A stretch of 64,000 nt of DNA, from NCBI GenBank assembly GCA_001600095.1, contig BCIX01000002.1:1612001-1676000 (forward strand), written 5' to 3'. Of this stretch, positions 35,157-46,521 are shown piece by piece. The notes under the pieces are model-generated. The model saw nothing but the letters and a program-made list of their open reading frames with translations. It did not search any database and was not told the DNA's origin. Each line of letters starts with the position of its first letter. The stretch's first letter is position 1. The position numbers and the translations under genes were made by a program. This DNA comes from Bullera alba (Eukaryota > Basidiomycota > Tremellomycetes > Tremellales > Bulleraceae).

Positions 35157-37910
35157 ATGCTGACAATGCTTAGCACAACTCGAATTCCATATTCCAAGGT
35201 CCCCAATGTGGGCACTTCCACCACGACCGCCCGATGGGTCGGATCCAGCACGCAGAGGCGTTGTGTGACATCGACTGTGATCAAAGCAGAGGACAAGAAC
35301 TTGATTCCTATAAGGTATGTTGGCGTGATAAGCGGTACTCCTTGCTGCGAGTGAGCTTTGAAGTCAGTAATCTGATAACAGGGTGTAGAACAAATCTGAG
35401 GGGATCCGAGCTGTTAAATACACCAAGAGTGAGTGATTTTCCAGGAGCACTATCGTCTTCCTATTCAGCTGCAGGTGCTGACTCGCTGGGTGTAGTTGAA
35501 CAAAGTGAGCTACTCCCAGGTGACAGGATGAGAACGTCCATTCTGACGCCGAATAGGGAGCCGGATTTACCAGAGAGGAACGATCCATATTCGGTATCGA
35601 GGGATTCCTGCCTTATGATGTGCACTCGCTAGAGAAGCAGAGTCTGAGAGCGTGGAACCAGCTGTTGAAGGTGGGTTGAGCGTTCTGTCAGTTCCAGACT
35701 CAGCAGCAGAACGAGAGTGGGCAGACGGACTTAGTGTAGCGAGAGTGAAGGAGCGAGGAGCGCAAGGACAGCCGGAAAAGCGTGCTTAAACGAAGATGGG
35801 ATCTAAGCTGACGCTCTACAGCAACCCTCGGTGATCTTGAAACATGCTTTCCTGGCCTCGCTGCGAGATCAGAATCAGGTTCTGTTCTACCGACTCATGC
35901 AAGATCACTTGAAGGAGCTTCTTGGTATTCTGTACACCCCAGGTGAGGCGAGCCGGCCGGAAAGCGTGGAGACGTGCTGATAAGGTTGTAGGTGCTGCTG
36001 AAGCCGTAGCTGGATATTCATCTCTTTTCAGACGTCCGGTAGGTCCAGATTCGTATTCCTGAGGCAAAGCTAACGACTTATTAGATTGGATGCTTCATCG
36101 TGAGTCATAGAGGAAAGGAGTCGAAATCCCCGCACTAACCCTCTCAGTCCTTCCCCAACCAAGATGGTATGCGAGCGCAGCTCGAGTCGCATCTGAGAGA
36201 TGTCAATCGAACAGCCGATGTTACATATGACAAGGAGCATGCTGGAGACGCCATCGACCTGGTCGTTGTGACGGATTCCGAGGCCATTTTGGGTATTGGA
36301 GGTGAGATTTTCGAACGAACTCTTGCATATGATCATTCCACTGATACCATGTAGACCAGGGAGTCGGTGGTATCACCATTTCGACATCGAAAGCCGCTTT
36401 GTACACCCTCGGAGCGGGTATCAACCCCAATAGAATCCTACCCGTCGTCCTAGACTGCGGAACCGACAACCACGCACTGTTCTCGGATCCCCTGTACATG
36501 GGCTGGAAGAGGACACGACTGAGGGGAAAGAACTACGATCAATTCGTCGACAACTTTATCAACAACTGTCGAGATCTGTTCCCCAATGCCATCATCCACT
36601 TTGAAGACTTTGGCATGGCCAACGCCCATAGGTTCATGGAGAAATACAAGGATATCCCGATGTTCAACGACGATATCCAGGGTACAGGTGCAGTCGCCCT
36701 CGCGGCGCTTATCGCGTAAGCAGCCCCTTCTTGGAATGATCAGCATTTACTGATATCTCATAGCGCCATCAAGGTGTCTGGAGCGTCGCTTGCCGACCAG
36801 CGAATCGTGATCTACGGAGCTGGTTCCGCAGGAATGGGTATCGCCGATCAAATCAAGGACGGCCTCATGATCCTAGAAGGTCTTGACAAGGATGAGGCCG
36901 CTAGGCGGTTCTACTGTGTCGATAGGAACGGTCTCCTGGTCGAGAGTATGGGCACAGCTTTGCGACACGCTCAGATGGCCTACGCCAGGCCAGATGAAGA
37001 GGTCGCCTCGTGGCCTAGAGAGAACACCGAGCAGGACGCTTTGAGGCTGCTGGATGGTGAGTAAATCTGCTTGGATAAATTGAACAGAAATGCTGACGCT
37101 AGATTCTAGTCGTCCGGGCTGTCAAGCCAACAGTGTTGATCGGCACCTCGACACACTCGAGGGCGTTCAACGAGGAGATCGTGAGAGAGATGGTGAGTAC
37201 TTCTTCATACAAGTTGGAAGGCGAGATCTGATCATCCTATAGGCCAAACACGTCGAGAGACCTATCATCGTGAGCCTCTCGCTTGTTCTGCTCCAAGACA
37301 AGAGCTAACGTTCTACCAGTTCCCCATGTCCAACCCCACGGCTTTGTGTGAAGTCGACCCAGAGGACGCTTTGGCTTGGACAGACGGCAGGGCCTTGGTC
37401 GCTACCGGATCTCCATTCTCCCCTGTGCCTCTGAAAGACGGCAAAGAGTGTGAGTCCCTCTCAAACCCTATTTCTACAACTGCATACTGACTCAGAGGTT
37501 CAGACACTGTCGCGCAGACGAACAACGCACTCATCTACCCCGCCCTCGGTCTCGGAGCGATTTTGGCCCAAGCCAAGACCATCTCCCCGTCGATGCTGAT
37601 GGCCGGTGTCAACTCGCTCGCTTCGCTTTCCCCGGCATTGAGCAACCCCGAAGCGTCGCTTCTGCCTGATTTGGCGGACGTAAGGGAGATCTCTGTTGTC
37701 GTAGCCGCCGCCGTGGTCAGACAGGCTGTCGCGGACAACAATGCCCAGGACAAGGACACTGTGGCTATCGTGCAGGGTAAAGGCCCACTGAGCCTAGAAG
37801 AGCATATCAAGGTGGGTGACTGCAGCCGAAGGCGACGGACGGAAGCTGACGACGATGGACAGAGCCGAATGTGGGATGCCGTGTACAGGCCCCTCGAGCT
37901 GGTTGACTAG
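35157..37910 (+). CDS. MAE1: Malic enzyme, mitochondrial NAD(P)-dependent
   Basis: Fifteen exons (35157..35314, 35389..35428, 35496..35504, 35557..35670, 35822..35942, 35992..36038, 36085..36099, 36148..36301, 36355..36715, 36764..37056, 37110..37192, 37243..37269, 37320..37449, 37504..37811, 37863..37910) encode 635 residues. Malic enzyme converts malate to pyruvate and CO2. Family motifs include [95 protein letters not shown] and the dinucleotide motif [16 protein letters not shown]. The first 45 residues are Arg/Thr/Ser-rich and suit mitochondrial import. Exons of 9, 15 and 27 nt are required to keep conserved residues (LNK in exon 3, IGCFI in exon 7). Cofactor preference is not decided. 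A second in-frame ATG lies at 35166. Confidence 0.92.
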
Positions 37911-38129
37911 GCTGTTAGAGGAGGTTCGGTGGAGATGTCTGTCTATGGAAGGACGTTGGGCGAGCTTGAGGCATGCGGAGCAAGGGTTGCCATTATCTAT
38001 AGAGTGCCGCGAAGTGACTTGCAGGTCTGATACCATCATCATGTATAATAGTTACAACAGGGTTCGTCCGCCAGAGGTGACACCGTTTCAGCGATACTTG
38101 CACGTTCCAGCTCCAATCTACAAATGTGC

Positions 38130-39026
38130 CTAAGCCACAGCAGCGGTCTTGGAGACCGAAGGGGGCGGCATGGCCACTGTGTCCTTGTCGGCCTTACTGG
38201 CTGCTTTGACCGTTTGCTTGCCTTTCCCCTTGTCGGCGGAGGTGGGTGCTGCCGCGGCCGATGCCTCAGTCGTCTTGGGCTTCTTCTTCTTCTTTAACAG
38301 GCCTACAGAAGGATCAGCACGCAGAATTCCGCTTCATCGACACTAGAACTTACCTGCTGCAACGGCGTTCCTGACGTTATCATTGATCTCCCTACTCTGC
38401 TCCAGGAACTCGTTGTCGTCGAAACGATGTTTCTTCCTGGCGAGCTCTTCGAGGTCGACATCCGCGTTTCGCTTGCCCGAGCTCGATCCCTCCCCTCTAT
38501 CGTCGGGTGCGGATGTGATGCCGAGTTGTCTCTCCAGAGCCTCGAGCTTGGCTTTATCGGCGGCGGAGGCAGCAGCCTTGAGCGCAGCGACGGATTCGAT
38601 CATCTCGGATTGCCTGAGGAAGTGGTCAGCTCCGGGTATTACCTCAAAAATTCCTTGAGAAGAATAAGCCCACCTTTGAGCTTCCTTGATGGTACTGAGT
38701 CGCCTGCCCGATAAATCTCTACACGCATCCACATTTGTCGCTTTGCCTGTACTCATCCTGCCACCCGCAGCACGGAGTTGCGATCCGAAACCACCTTTAC
38801 CGCCTCTCACCCTGACCGCGACTTCGAGCTCCACTGGGTGGCTACCATTCTGCAGCGAGACCAACGCAGAATGAGGGTCGACTATACGACTTCGAGATCG
38901 AATATATGCCGAGGAGTTGTTGAGATGTTCCGGGATAAGATCTTGTACGAGAGTCGAGGAGTCGGCTCGGATTTGGATTGTCGGAAGACCCGATGGGAGT
39001 CGGAGGAAGACTGTCTGAGCAACCAT
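38130..39026 (-). CDS. SDE2: Sde2, ubiquitin-fold splicing/genome stability factor
   Basis: Three exons (38674..39026, 38354..38613, 38130..38302) encode 261 residues. Residues 1-76 form the ubiquitin-like fold and end at Gly-Gly, followed by Lys (RVRGGKGGFGSQLRAAGGRMS), the processing site where deubiquitinases release Sde2-C with an N-terminal Lys in fission yeast. The next block, CRDLSGRRLSTIKEAQRQSE, is the conserved Sde2 domain. A coiled coil and Lys-rich tail follow (KKKKKPKTTEAS). Sde2 helps spliceosomes remove selected introns and supports telomere silencing. The first intron (38614-38673) is 60 nt and has no in-frame stop, so retention would add 20 residues. It is divergent from the J-protein gene. 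Confidence 0.9.
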
Positions 39027-39344
39027 TCTGGGCGCGGCGATTATAATGGCGACGACGAAGTAAGTGAGTCACTACTCTGAGTTGCACAATAGGTGAAGTG
39101 CTGAACGACTTCAACGAGCAAGATACAGATCAACCAGGCGCCGTGGCCTGGGCCTACGGTGAGGACTCGCCACCCAGGGCCTTCAGTGCGGAATCAAATA
39201 TCCCTAGGTGAAATAGCTGAGTGTGGCACTTTGGTCGCTGCAGCTTGCAGGCCACGCTCAGTCTCACCAATTCCGTGCTCACTCCTACGTGGACCTATAT
39301 ATCCCATAGAGAGACACTTCACCCACCGACATACCACTCACACC
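39027..39344. promoter_or_regulatory. Divergent promoter SDE2 / J-protein gene (318 bp)
   Basis: The region separates the two divergent start codons and should contain both promoters. TATATATC (39295-39302) lies about 45 bp upstream of the + strand ATG and could act as a TATA-like element. Nothing else was recognised. Confidence 0.4.
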
Positions 39345-41046
39345 ATGGAGGTCAACAAGGAGGAAGCGCTAAGATGCCTGTCCATCGCTCAGCGACATCG
39401 CAACTCGTCAAACCTACCCTCGGCGCTCAAGTTTGCCAAAAAGTCGGTCTCGCTCTTTGAGACGCCCGAGGGTCTGGCAATGGTAACCATTGTCGAGAGG
39501 GAGATTGAATCTGGAGGTTCGAGCTCTGCTTCCGCTTCTGCGCCCAGTCCAGCAGCAGCGGAGAATGGCAGTGGAGCCAAGGCATCAGGAGTAGAGGAGC
39601 ATGTGACGTCTGCGCATTCCCGACCGGGTCACTCGACGTCGCAAAAGGCGAGCATGGCGACGGACGAGAAGAGCAAGAAGAGGGAGTATACCCAGAAACA
39701 GATGGATGTTGTCAAGCGAGTCAAAATGTGCAAGCATCACGAGTATTACAGTATCCTAGCCAGTGAGTGAAAGAGACTGTTATACGGACTTGGCCAGTCC
39801 TGACCGACGGTTAGTCGAGAAAACATGCTCTGAGAACGACGTCAAGAAGGCGTACAAAAAGGTGAGCCAGACCCAGCGTGTCTCAACATGTCATGAAGCT
39901 TCTCGCTGACTGAATCTTTAAAAGCTCGCGTTGGCATTGCACCCAGATAAGAAGTGAGACCGGCGCCTCTGCTCAACCTACGATTTCTGACCATTTTCTA
40001 GCGGCGCACCCGGTGCAGACGAAGCCTTCAAGAGTGAGTTTGGACCTCCAGTGACTGGTAAAAGAGAGTCACATACTGACACTTCACAGTGGTGTCGAAA
40101 GCGTTCCAGGTATTGTCCGACGGTAACCTCCGGGCAGCGTTCGACTCGAATCCCCACGGCGACCCAACGCAACGGGGCGGTGGAATGCCATCGCGTTCTT
40201 CCCATTCTGCATTCGGACATGGAGGCCACGGCGGAGGATTTCAGGGGGATCTCAACCCAGAAGACTTGTTCAACATGTTTTTCGGCGGTGGAGGGGGGAT
40301 GCGCGGCAATGGCTTTGGCGGGGCGAATGGTGAGCAGCAGAGTTTATCTCAGACTCGAGATTGGACTAATCCCATCTCGCCCAGTCTTTACGTTTGGTGG
40401 TCCAGGTGGATTCCAGCAATTCGGCGGACCTCGTCAAGCCAGGAGAGCAGCCGGACCTGCCGACACCAACGCGTCTCCGCTTATGGCACTCATGCCCATC
40501 CTCATCCTGTTCGCATTCGCCCTCATATCCGTCATACCCACCCTCTTCGGCTCAGAGGCCGATGCCGATCCTCACTACTCGTTCACCCCATCGGCGAGCT
40601 ACAACGTGCCGAGGAATACGTGGCAGCGGAACGTCGAGTACTTTGTCGATAAGGACAATTGGGAGAAGAGCTCGGTGTGGCAGAGTGTGCCGGAGGAGAG
40701 ACGAGGCGAGGATAGTAGAAAGGCGGGATTGTATAGCAACAAAGTCAGGTCGTTTGAGAGGGGAGTCGAGAATGTGTATATCCGGAAACTTCAAGAGGAG
40801 GTGAGTGAGATCGAGCGATTCTCTGCGCGTCACAACACCTAGAAGACCTTTTTGCAGCGCGATTGCTGACTTTTCCAGTGCCAATACTTCGAAGCAGTCA
40901 AACAACAAAGGGTCTCTGAGCTTGCTGGGTTCTTTGGCTTTGGCGCCGACTTTGACAAGATCAGAGAGGTCAAAGCGGAGAAATCGCCTGCTTGCGTTCA
41001 GCTCAACAAGTGGGGTCTGCAGCGGCAAAAGACCCAGGGATTCTAG
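39345..41046 (+). CDS. ER membrane J-protein (DNAJB12/14-like, DUF1977)
   Basis: Seven exons (39345..39762, 39815..39861, 39925..39953, 40002..40033, 40090..40329, 40385..40800, 40879..41046) encode 449 residues. The first 70 residues (MEVNKEEALRCLSIAQRH, LPSALKFAKKSVSLF) are the N-terminal helical hairpin of the DNAJB12/14 group. The J domain spans about 130-197: HHEYYSIL, NDVKKAYKKLALALHPDKNG with the catalytic HPD, and SKAFQVLSDGNLRAAFD. A Gly/Phe-rich region follows, then one membrane span near residues 287-310 (PLMALMPILILFAFALISVIP), and the DUF1977 C-terminal domain (YNVPRNTWQRNVEYFVDKDNW, QYFEAVKQQR). Such proteins recruit Hsp70 at the ER surface for ERAD. Two exons are only 29 and 32 nt. 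Confidence 0.91.
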
Positions 41047-41564
41047 GCCAGGGCGGCCATCGGTCTTGTTGGAGGAGAGGGGTTCCTCTCGGTCATGAGC
41101 TGTGGTAACGTGCATCCGGCGAGATCAATCGAGCAGTCTGGAGCGAGGGTCACGATTGGCGGGGATGCATCTAGTCAGTTGTCGGTATGCTGGTTGGGCC
41201 TACGGGGTCCCGTGATAGATGTATGGTTGTGACGATAATCGCATCCAGATCCGTGATGACGCAAGGTGCTCGCGCGAATGCGACGCAGCACATAGAAGCC
41301 GGGACAGCATTGGCATTATTGGCATGCGCCGGAGCATGAACATAGGGTATACATATTTGATCAAACGGGTACGTAGGACCAAGGTACAAATGGGAACATC
41401 TGGGTGGTCGTACAGTGAAGGGTGGATTCAGGTCGAATCGTGCTGATGTGGGGTTTATGCTGGTGTGTGTGAATGTCGTCAAGTATTAAGTGAATGTCGA
41501 TATGCTCTGCTGTTCTCCTCTCGCCATTCTCCTCCTTCATGGCATGTGAAGCCAATACTAGTCC
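41047..41564. other. Convergent 3' region, 518 bp
   Basis: This lies between the stop codons of the J-protein gene (+) and the phosphodiesterase gene (-). It should contain both 3' UTRs and terminators. No recognisable coding frame, RNA gene or repeat was found. Confidence 0.4.
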
Positions 41565-43191
41565 TTAGACCAGCGCATCGCCAGGTCGAGCGATTCTGAT
41601 GGGCATGGCTTGCGCCGCGTACTTGTCAAACTTGCCGGCCTCGCGCTCCAAGTACTCTGTCTCCTCGTTCGCCAGCCGTTGCTACCAAACGCGTCAGCGT
41701 TCTGGCTGCCCGGGTGTAGACCTCGGGAACTCACGTATTCGAACCAGTAGTTCTTCTTCTGCAAGTACGGCAAGACATACGTTGTCAAAGTTGGCTTCAA
41801 TGCCGCCTTTCGATTCGCCACGATGTCCTTCTTGATGGCTCGCCATTGGTCCGGTTTGTCGGAGATGATGCTCTTGACGCCCCATCGGACACACTCTCTC
41901 ATCTCCTCTTTGCCATTCACGGTCCAAGCGCAAATCTCCTTGTTGAGTTCTTTGCACTCTTTCCTGAACTCCTCGCCCTTTTTGCTGGCGAGTACTTCGT
42001 ACATGAGCGAGAAGCCGTGGCAGTTGTTGAAAAAGTATTGTCGGACTTGTGGGATCGACATTGAGATCGCAAATCGTGGGAGATAAGGCAAAATCTCAAG
42101 TGCAGGTTGGAGGAATTTGGGCTGGAGAAGCTTGTCAGTGGGTGAAGATATGCTTCCTGTCGACTACCACTCACGTGCCAGATACCAAGAATGAGTCGCG
42201 GGGCGAGCACGGTCTGCCAATTTGCGTACTTTTCGATCTCGTCGCGGATCATGGTGAACAGCTTGGCTGGCTCGCTCTCGACCTTGCAGTCGATCTACTC
42301 TGGGTCAGCGTACTCTTCTTCTTCGTATTTTCTACTCACGTTGAGCTTGACGTTCTGGTACTCGGGTGACATCAGGATCTCCAAGACCTCTGTGAAGAGG
42401 GGAATGGGCTGATGCGGCTGCTTGAGCGTCCTAACGTGTCTGATAAAAGTCAGCGTCATGGGACAAGTATTGTTTCAACATTGACTCACTCTAGAACGCC
42501 AGTCCAGGGCTGATCATCGATTCGTCCCGTGCCGTTGGTCGTCCGGTGTAGTTCCGGATCGTGAAACATGACCAAGCGATTATCCGAGGTGATATGGATA
42601 TCTGCGGAGATGAGCCAATTGTTCCAGTCAAAACGCGATGCACCCACCCGTCTCAATACCATCTGCACCTGCCTTGCAGGCCTCGATGAACGAGGCTCTT
42701 GTGTTCTCAGCTAGCAAGGAGTCAGCTTAGTAAAGTCTGGGTGGAGTTCCACTTACGATACGCCGCGGAAGCCTGTGAAGAACGGACCGAACACGCCGAT
42801 CAGCTCTGGCCCGATGACCATTGGCGAGAGGATAGATTGTGACGCTCGGCCAAAGGAAAACGGGATGGAGTGTAGGTGGGTGGGTGAGGGATCAGACGGC
42901 ACATACACCTCGGTGTCCCCAACACTCTGGCAAATCCTTTTCTGTCTCTTTCGTTCTCTGCTTGGGCTTTGTTGTTGATGCTTCGTCGTCACCATCGTGT
43001 GTTGCGGCAGCTCCGATTGAGAAATCATCCTCGTCGTCGGAGACGTCTGGCGACTGGAGGATGGTTGAAAAGGCGGGAGATGGCTCCGTCGAGTTGTCGG
43101 GAGACAGGATGGGTGTTCCTAGAGTCGATGGATCAACGGCTTCTCGCTTTGGAGGGGCGAGAGCATCCCTGTTGCTTCTGTAAGGCAGCAT
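41565..43191 (-). CDS. PGC1: Glycerophosphodiester phosphodiesterase, Pgc1-like
   Basis: Eight exons (42907..43191, 42757..42772, 42648..42710, 42490..42601, 42340..42439, 42175..42294, 41735..42121, 41565..41681) encode 399 residues. After an acidic, disordered N-terminus of about 85 residues the GDPD TIM barrel begins with CWGHRGASAAYPENT (catalytic His and Glu). It continues with GADGIETDIHITSDNRLVMFHDPELHRTTNGTG, LNIDCKVESEPAKLF, RLILGIWHPKFLQP and EICAWTVNGKEEMRECVRWGVKSIISDKP. Length and motifs match yeast Pgc1, which degrades phosphatidylglycerol in lipid droplets and mitochondria. The hydrophobic-basic C-terminus may bind membrane. Exon 2 is only 16 nt yet carries conserved residues (ASAAY). 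The first intron is 134 nt, long for this locus. Confidence 0.9.
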
Positions 43192-44934
43192 GGTGATGGT
43201 GATCGGTTTGACGGTGCGAGGACAAAGATGAGCGGTTCAAGACTGAAGTAGCTGATGATCTGTTTGGACTTTGCCAGGTGAAGCACGTGCGAGTTGGTGC
43301 GATCTGAGTCGGTTTAGTGGATTGCAATCACCATCGGATGATAAATACACACGTCGACTCAAGCACGTTGGTGGCTGTCTGATTAATTGATGGATCGTTG
43401 GTAGGGGGTGAACGGTGAACAAGGGATGTGACTCCGTGCGGTAGTGCTTGAAAGGTGGACGACGCGTTGAACGTTCGAGGATCCAACCTATCCTTTGAGC
43501 TTCCGCGTCGGTGTGGCCGAGCTTGAAGTTAGAGCGCTGATCGTGTTGCGTGCTTTATCGTCGCGATAAAAATGTGCACGTGTAACGCGACTGGGTGGTG
43601 TACAGGGCGGTGGCGCGATGGTAATGGTGTGGCGAGTGAATTGACAGCTATGCTCTGGACAGATATAGCGACAGTGCGAGTGATGAGATGCTGTAGATGA
43701 AAAGTTTGAGCCAGTCGAGCCGAGGTGTTGGAGCCAACGTTTGAGTCGATGACGGGTGGCGGCAGAGATAAACGAACGTGTCCAAGCGAGATAAGGGATC
43801 CAGGGCAAGTTGAAACTGAGAGTAATTACCCAAACGGGCAACTGAGAGTCGTAGGGGGGCGGTGTCGACTCCGACCGGTTAAGCTCTGCGGCACACGAAG
43901 GTCAGCTTGGCAATGAAGTGCACTGGAGTGGCCATCGATCATCCTCATCCTCGTCCTTATATATGTCCAGCAAGCGTATCGATCCACTCTTGCCCACCGG
44001 ATCTAACTCCCTCGACATGATCCGTGACTACCGGTATAACGGACGCAACTGAGCCTGCAAGCCACCACTCACAAATCGCGCTCCTCAAATCCGCCGGCAT
44101 GTCCGGCTATAGCTCATGCAATCCGTAGGAGGACTAGGAGCATCCTCATATTGCCTCTCTGCTATGGCCACTCGCCCAAGCTAGTGCCCTCGATGGCTCA
44201 GTGTCTAGGACCAGAAGGAAATGACGTCCGCTAAGTCGTTAGTTGCTGGAAGCGCAGACCTGCTCTTCGACTGGCAGTCTTGTGTTAGTCCGTTGCTGCA
44301 CGCACATGCCGGTGTAGGTTGATATCTTTACCCTTCGCCGGCGCCATCTGCTACATGCAGCGAAGACTGCCAACTCAGCCCAATAACCAGTTACAGTATC
44401 AGCTGGCTTCGACAGGTGGGATCTGGTGGGATTCACCGACGCGACGACAATCACCCAGTCGCGCTGCTCACGTGTCCTCACGTGTCCTCACGTGTCCTCA
44501 CGTGCCTGAGACGAGTCAACCAAAAGCCTCCAAAAGCCAACCAGAGCCCACCCAGCTCCAGCTTTGGAATTTGAGCCTCGCCGTAGATCCGTAGGTCGTG
44601 CATCTGCGGAGCCCGAGATGGCCGAGATCCCATAGACGTTACAGTAAGTGACACTCAACTCGTACAGTCATGAAGATCATGTCATCGTCCTCGTCGCTGA
44701 TCAATCATTATCAAGCGCCCTCTAAGGTGGTGGTCAGTCATCATTCAGTGACACTGCGTGTTTTCATTCCATCCCAACGCCCATAAGGTGTCGGATATGC
44801 ATCGAGGTAGTACCAGGATCTCTCATCTATCACGGATCACCGCATCATCCTTTCAGCTCCACCATAGTCACATTCGCATATCGACCAAGCGCTATCCCCT
44901 CTTCAAACGACATCACGCTACCTACACATCGACA
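43192..44934. promoter_or_regulatory. Long divergent intergenic region (1743 bp)
   Basis: This separates the start codons of the PGC1-like gene (-) and the dehydrogenase (+). It is unusually long for this window. The only structured element I see is the tandem E-box array at 44469-44504. A 117-codon frame on the - strand (43488-43841) has no domain features and is likely chance. A stretch around 43500 resembles the start of a tRNA but lacks a T arm. Confidence 0.45.
44469..44504. promoter_or_regulatory. Four CACGTG E-boxes at 10-bp period
   Basis: CACGTG occurs at 44469, 44479, 44489 and 44499, separated each time by TCCT, so all four sites lie on the same face of the helix. CACGTG is the core site of fungal bHLH factors (Cbf1, Pho4 and SREBP-like types). 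The array lies 431-466 bp upstream of the dehydrogenase ATG. Regulation of that gene is inference. Confidence 0.65.
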
Positions 44935-46267
44935 ATGGCCAACGCATCAGCATGGGGCCACGATACTGCCGCCCTGGAGGTGTGTCAGGCGTATAGCTCC
45001 CAGATCAAAGACAAGGTCATTCTGGTCACCGGACCGACGGTTACAGGAGTGGGATATGGAACTGCAGAAGCGATCGCGAGCCTCAGCCCCAAGATGCTCA
45101 TCCTAGCGGGAAGGAGTCAGACCAAGTGAGTAAAGGATATAAAAGCACTGTCGTGGGTAGTATACTGATACTCGTACTCCAGGCTGGAAGAATCTCAAGC
45201 TTCGATCCTGAAGGAAGTCCCCGATGCTAGGATCAAGCTGCTCCAACTCGACTTGAGCGACCTCTCACACACAAGACAAGCCGCGAAGGAGCTACTGAGC
45301 TGGAACATGCCCATCGACGTGCTCATCCACAATGCTGGAGTGGTGAGTCACATTCACGTATCATACCTAACGCTACCTCTCAGATGGACAACCCATACAC
45401 CATCACTTCCGAAGGTCACGAGATTCAATTTGTCACGAACTACCTGGGTCCATGGCTGTTCACCCAAATCGTCCTCCCCCAAGTCTTGAGCTCGGAGAAC
45501 AAGCGAATAGTGCTCGTGGCGAGCTCTGGTCATGCGATGGGCAAGATCAGATGGGATGACCCGGCCTTCAAAAACGGGTATAATAGTAAACAAGCGTAGT
45601 GAGTTGACTCCTACCCCGAGACCTTTGTAGTGCTGGTCTGAATGATCGATCAAGTGGTCAGAGCAAATCTGGGGACATGCTATTCGCAATCCATCTGGCA
45701 AAGCTGTATGGAAACAAGGGCCTTACCGCGTTTTCGCTCGACGTGAGTCTCCCTCGCACCTGAACGCTGAGGTAGTGTTCTCATGCCTCGTAGCCTGGAG
45801 GCATATCCACACCTCTACAGAAGGTAAGCCGATCTGGGGGCATACCTGATTCGTAGTACTGACCAGTCCAGCACTGGTCCCTGGAGGATAAGCAGAACAT
45901 CGGCAGGAAATACGGAGCGTATAACATGGACGGCACAGTGAACAAAGCTTGCGGCATCTGGAAGGATATCCACCAAGGCGCCTCCACGTGAGTGGTTGTG
46001 CCAGCTCGCCTCTTGTGGGAGGACATGAGCTGACGTACACCTTCCCCAGGACCTGTCGAGCAGCTTTCGACCCAGAGCTGGGATCGGCGAATGGCTCATA
46101 TCTCGTCGATTGCCAGGTTGCCAATGACAAAGCAGCCGCTCATGCTAAAGACCCAGTGAGCTTCAAGTCGAGTTATCTGGTGTATGGTACAGCTAACTTC
46201 CCCGAAATAGGCATCTGCTAAGCGACTCTGGGCGTGGACCAACGACCTGCTCTCCGAAAATTTCTAG
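44935..46267 (+). CDS. Short-chain dehydrogenase/reductase
   Basis: Eight exons (44935..45125, 45183..45342, 45384..45598, 45655..45742, 45794..45823, 45872..45987, 46050..46155, 46211..46267) encode 320 residues. The classical SDR fold is clear: the nucleotide motif VILVTGPTVTGVGYGTAEAIA, DVLIHNAGVMDNP, catalytic Ser in LVASSGH, and the Tyr-x3-Lys pair in YGQSKSGDMLFA, followed by SLDPGGIST. It resembles the retinol-dehydrogenase/WWOX-like fungal SDRs acting on unknown carbonyl or alcohol substrates. A 46-residue in-frame extension from an ATG at 44797 is Arg/His/Ser-rich and acid-poor, like a mitochondrial presequence. I keep the 44935 start because the family normally begins there. It is downstream of the E-box array. 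Confidence 0.88.
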
Positions 46268-46521
46268 GGCAGAAGGTGAGAGGGGAACTACAAGTTCGAG
46301 TCTTATCGCAAGTTCTCGTATTGTGCTTTCGGATCAGTCAGCTGTGAGCTCTTTGCTCAAATCATGGGCTGTGCAGATCGAGTATGAATGCTACATTGTG
46401 ACAATGATCCTAGAGAAATGACACTACTGACACTGAGACTACGATGAGATAGTCGACATTAGATGGCTACACCGATGTCACTATTGACACGAGTAGATAC
46501 AAACCTGCCCATACCCCACGC

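Noticed and set aside
43498..43575. tRNA-like start (GGTGTGGCCGAGC)
   Set aside because: It resembles the D arm of Leu/Ser tRNAs, but no acceptor stem partner and no T arm with a GGTTCGANTCC box follows within a plausible distance.
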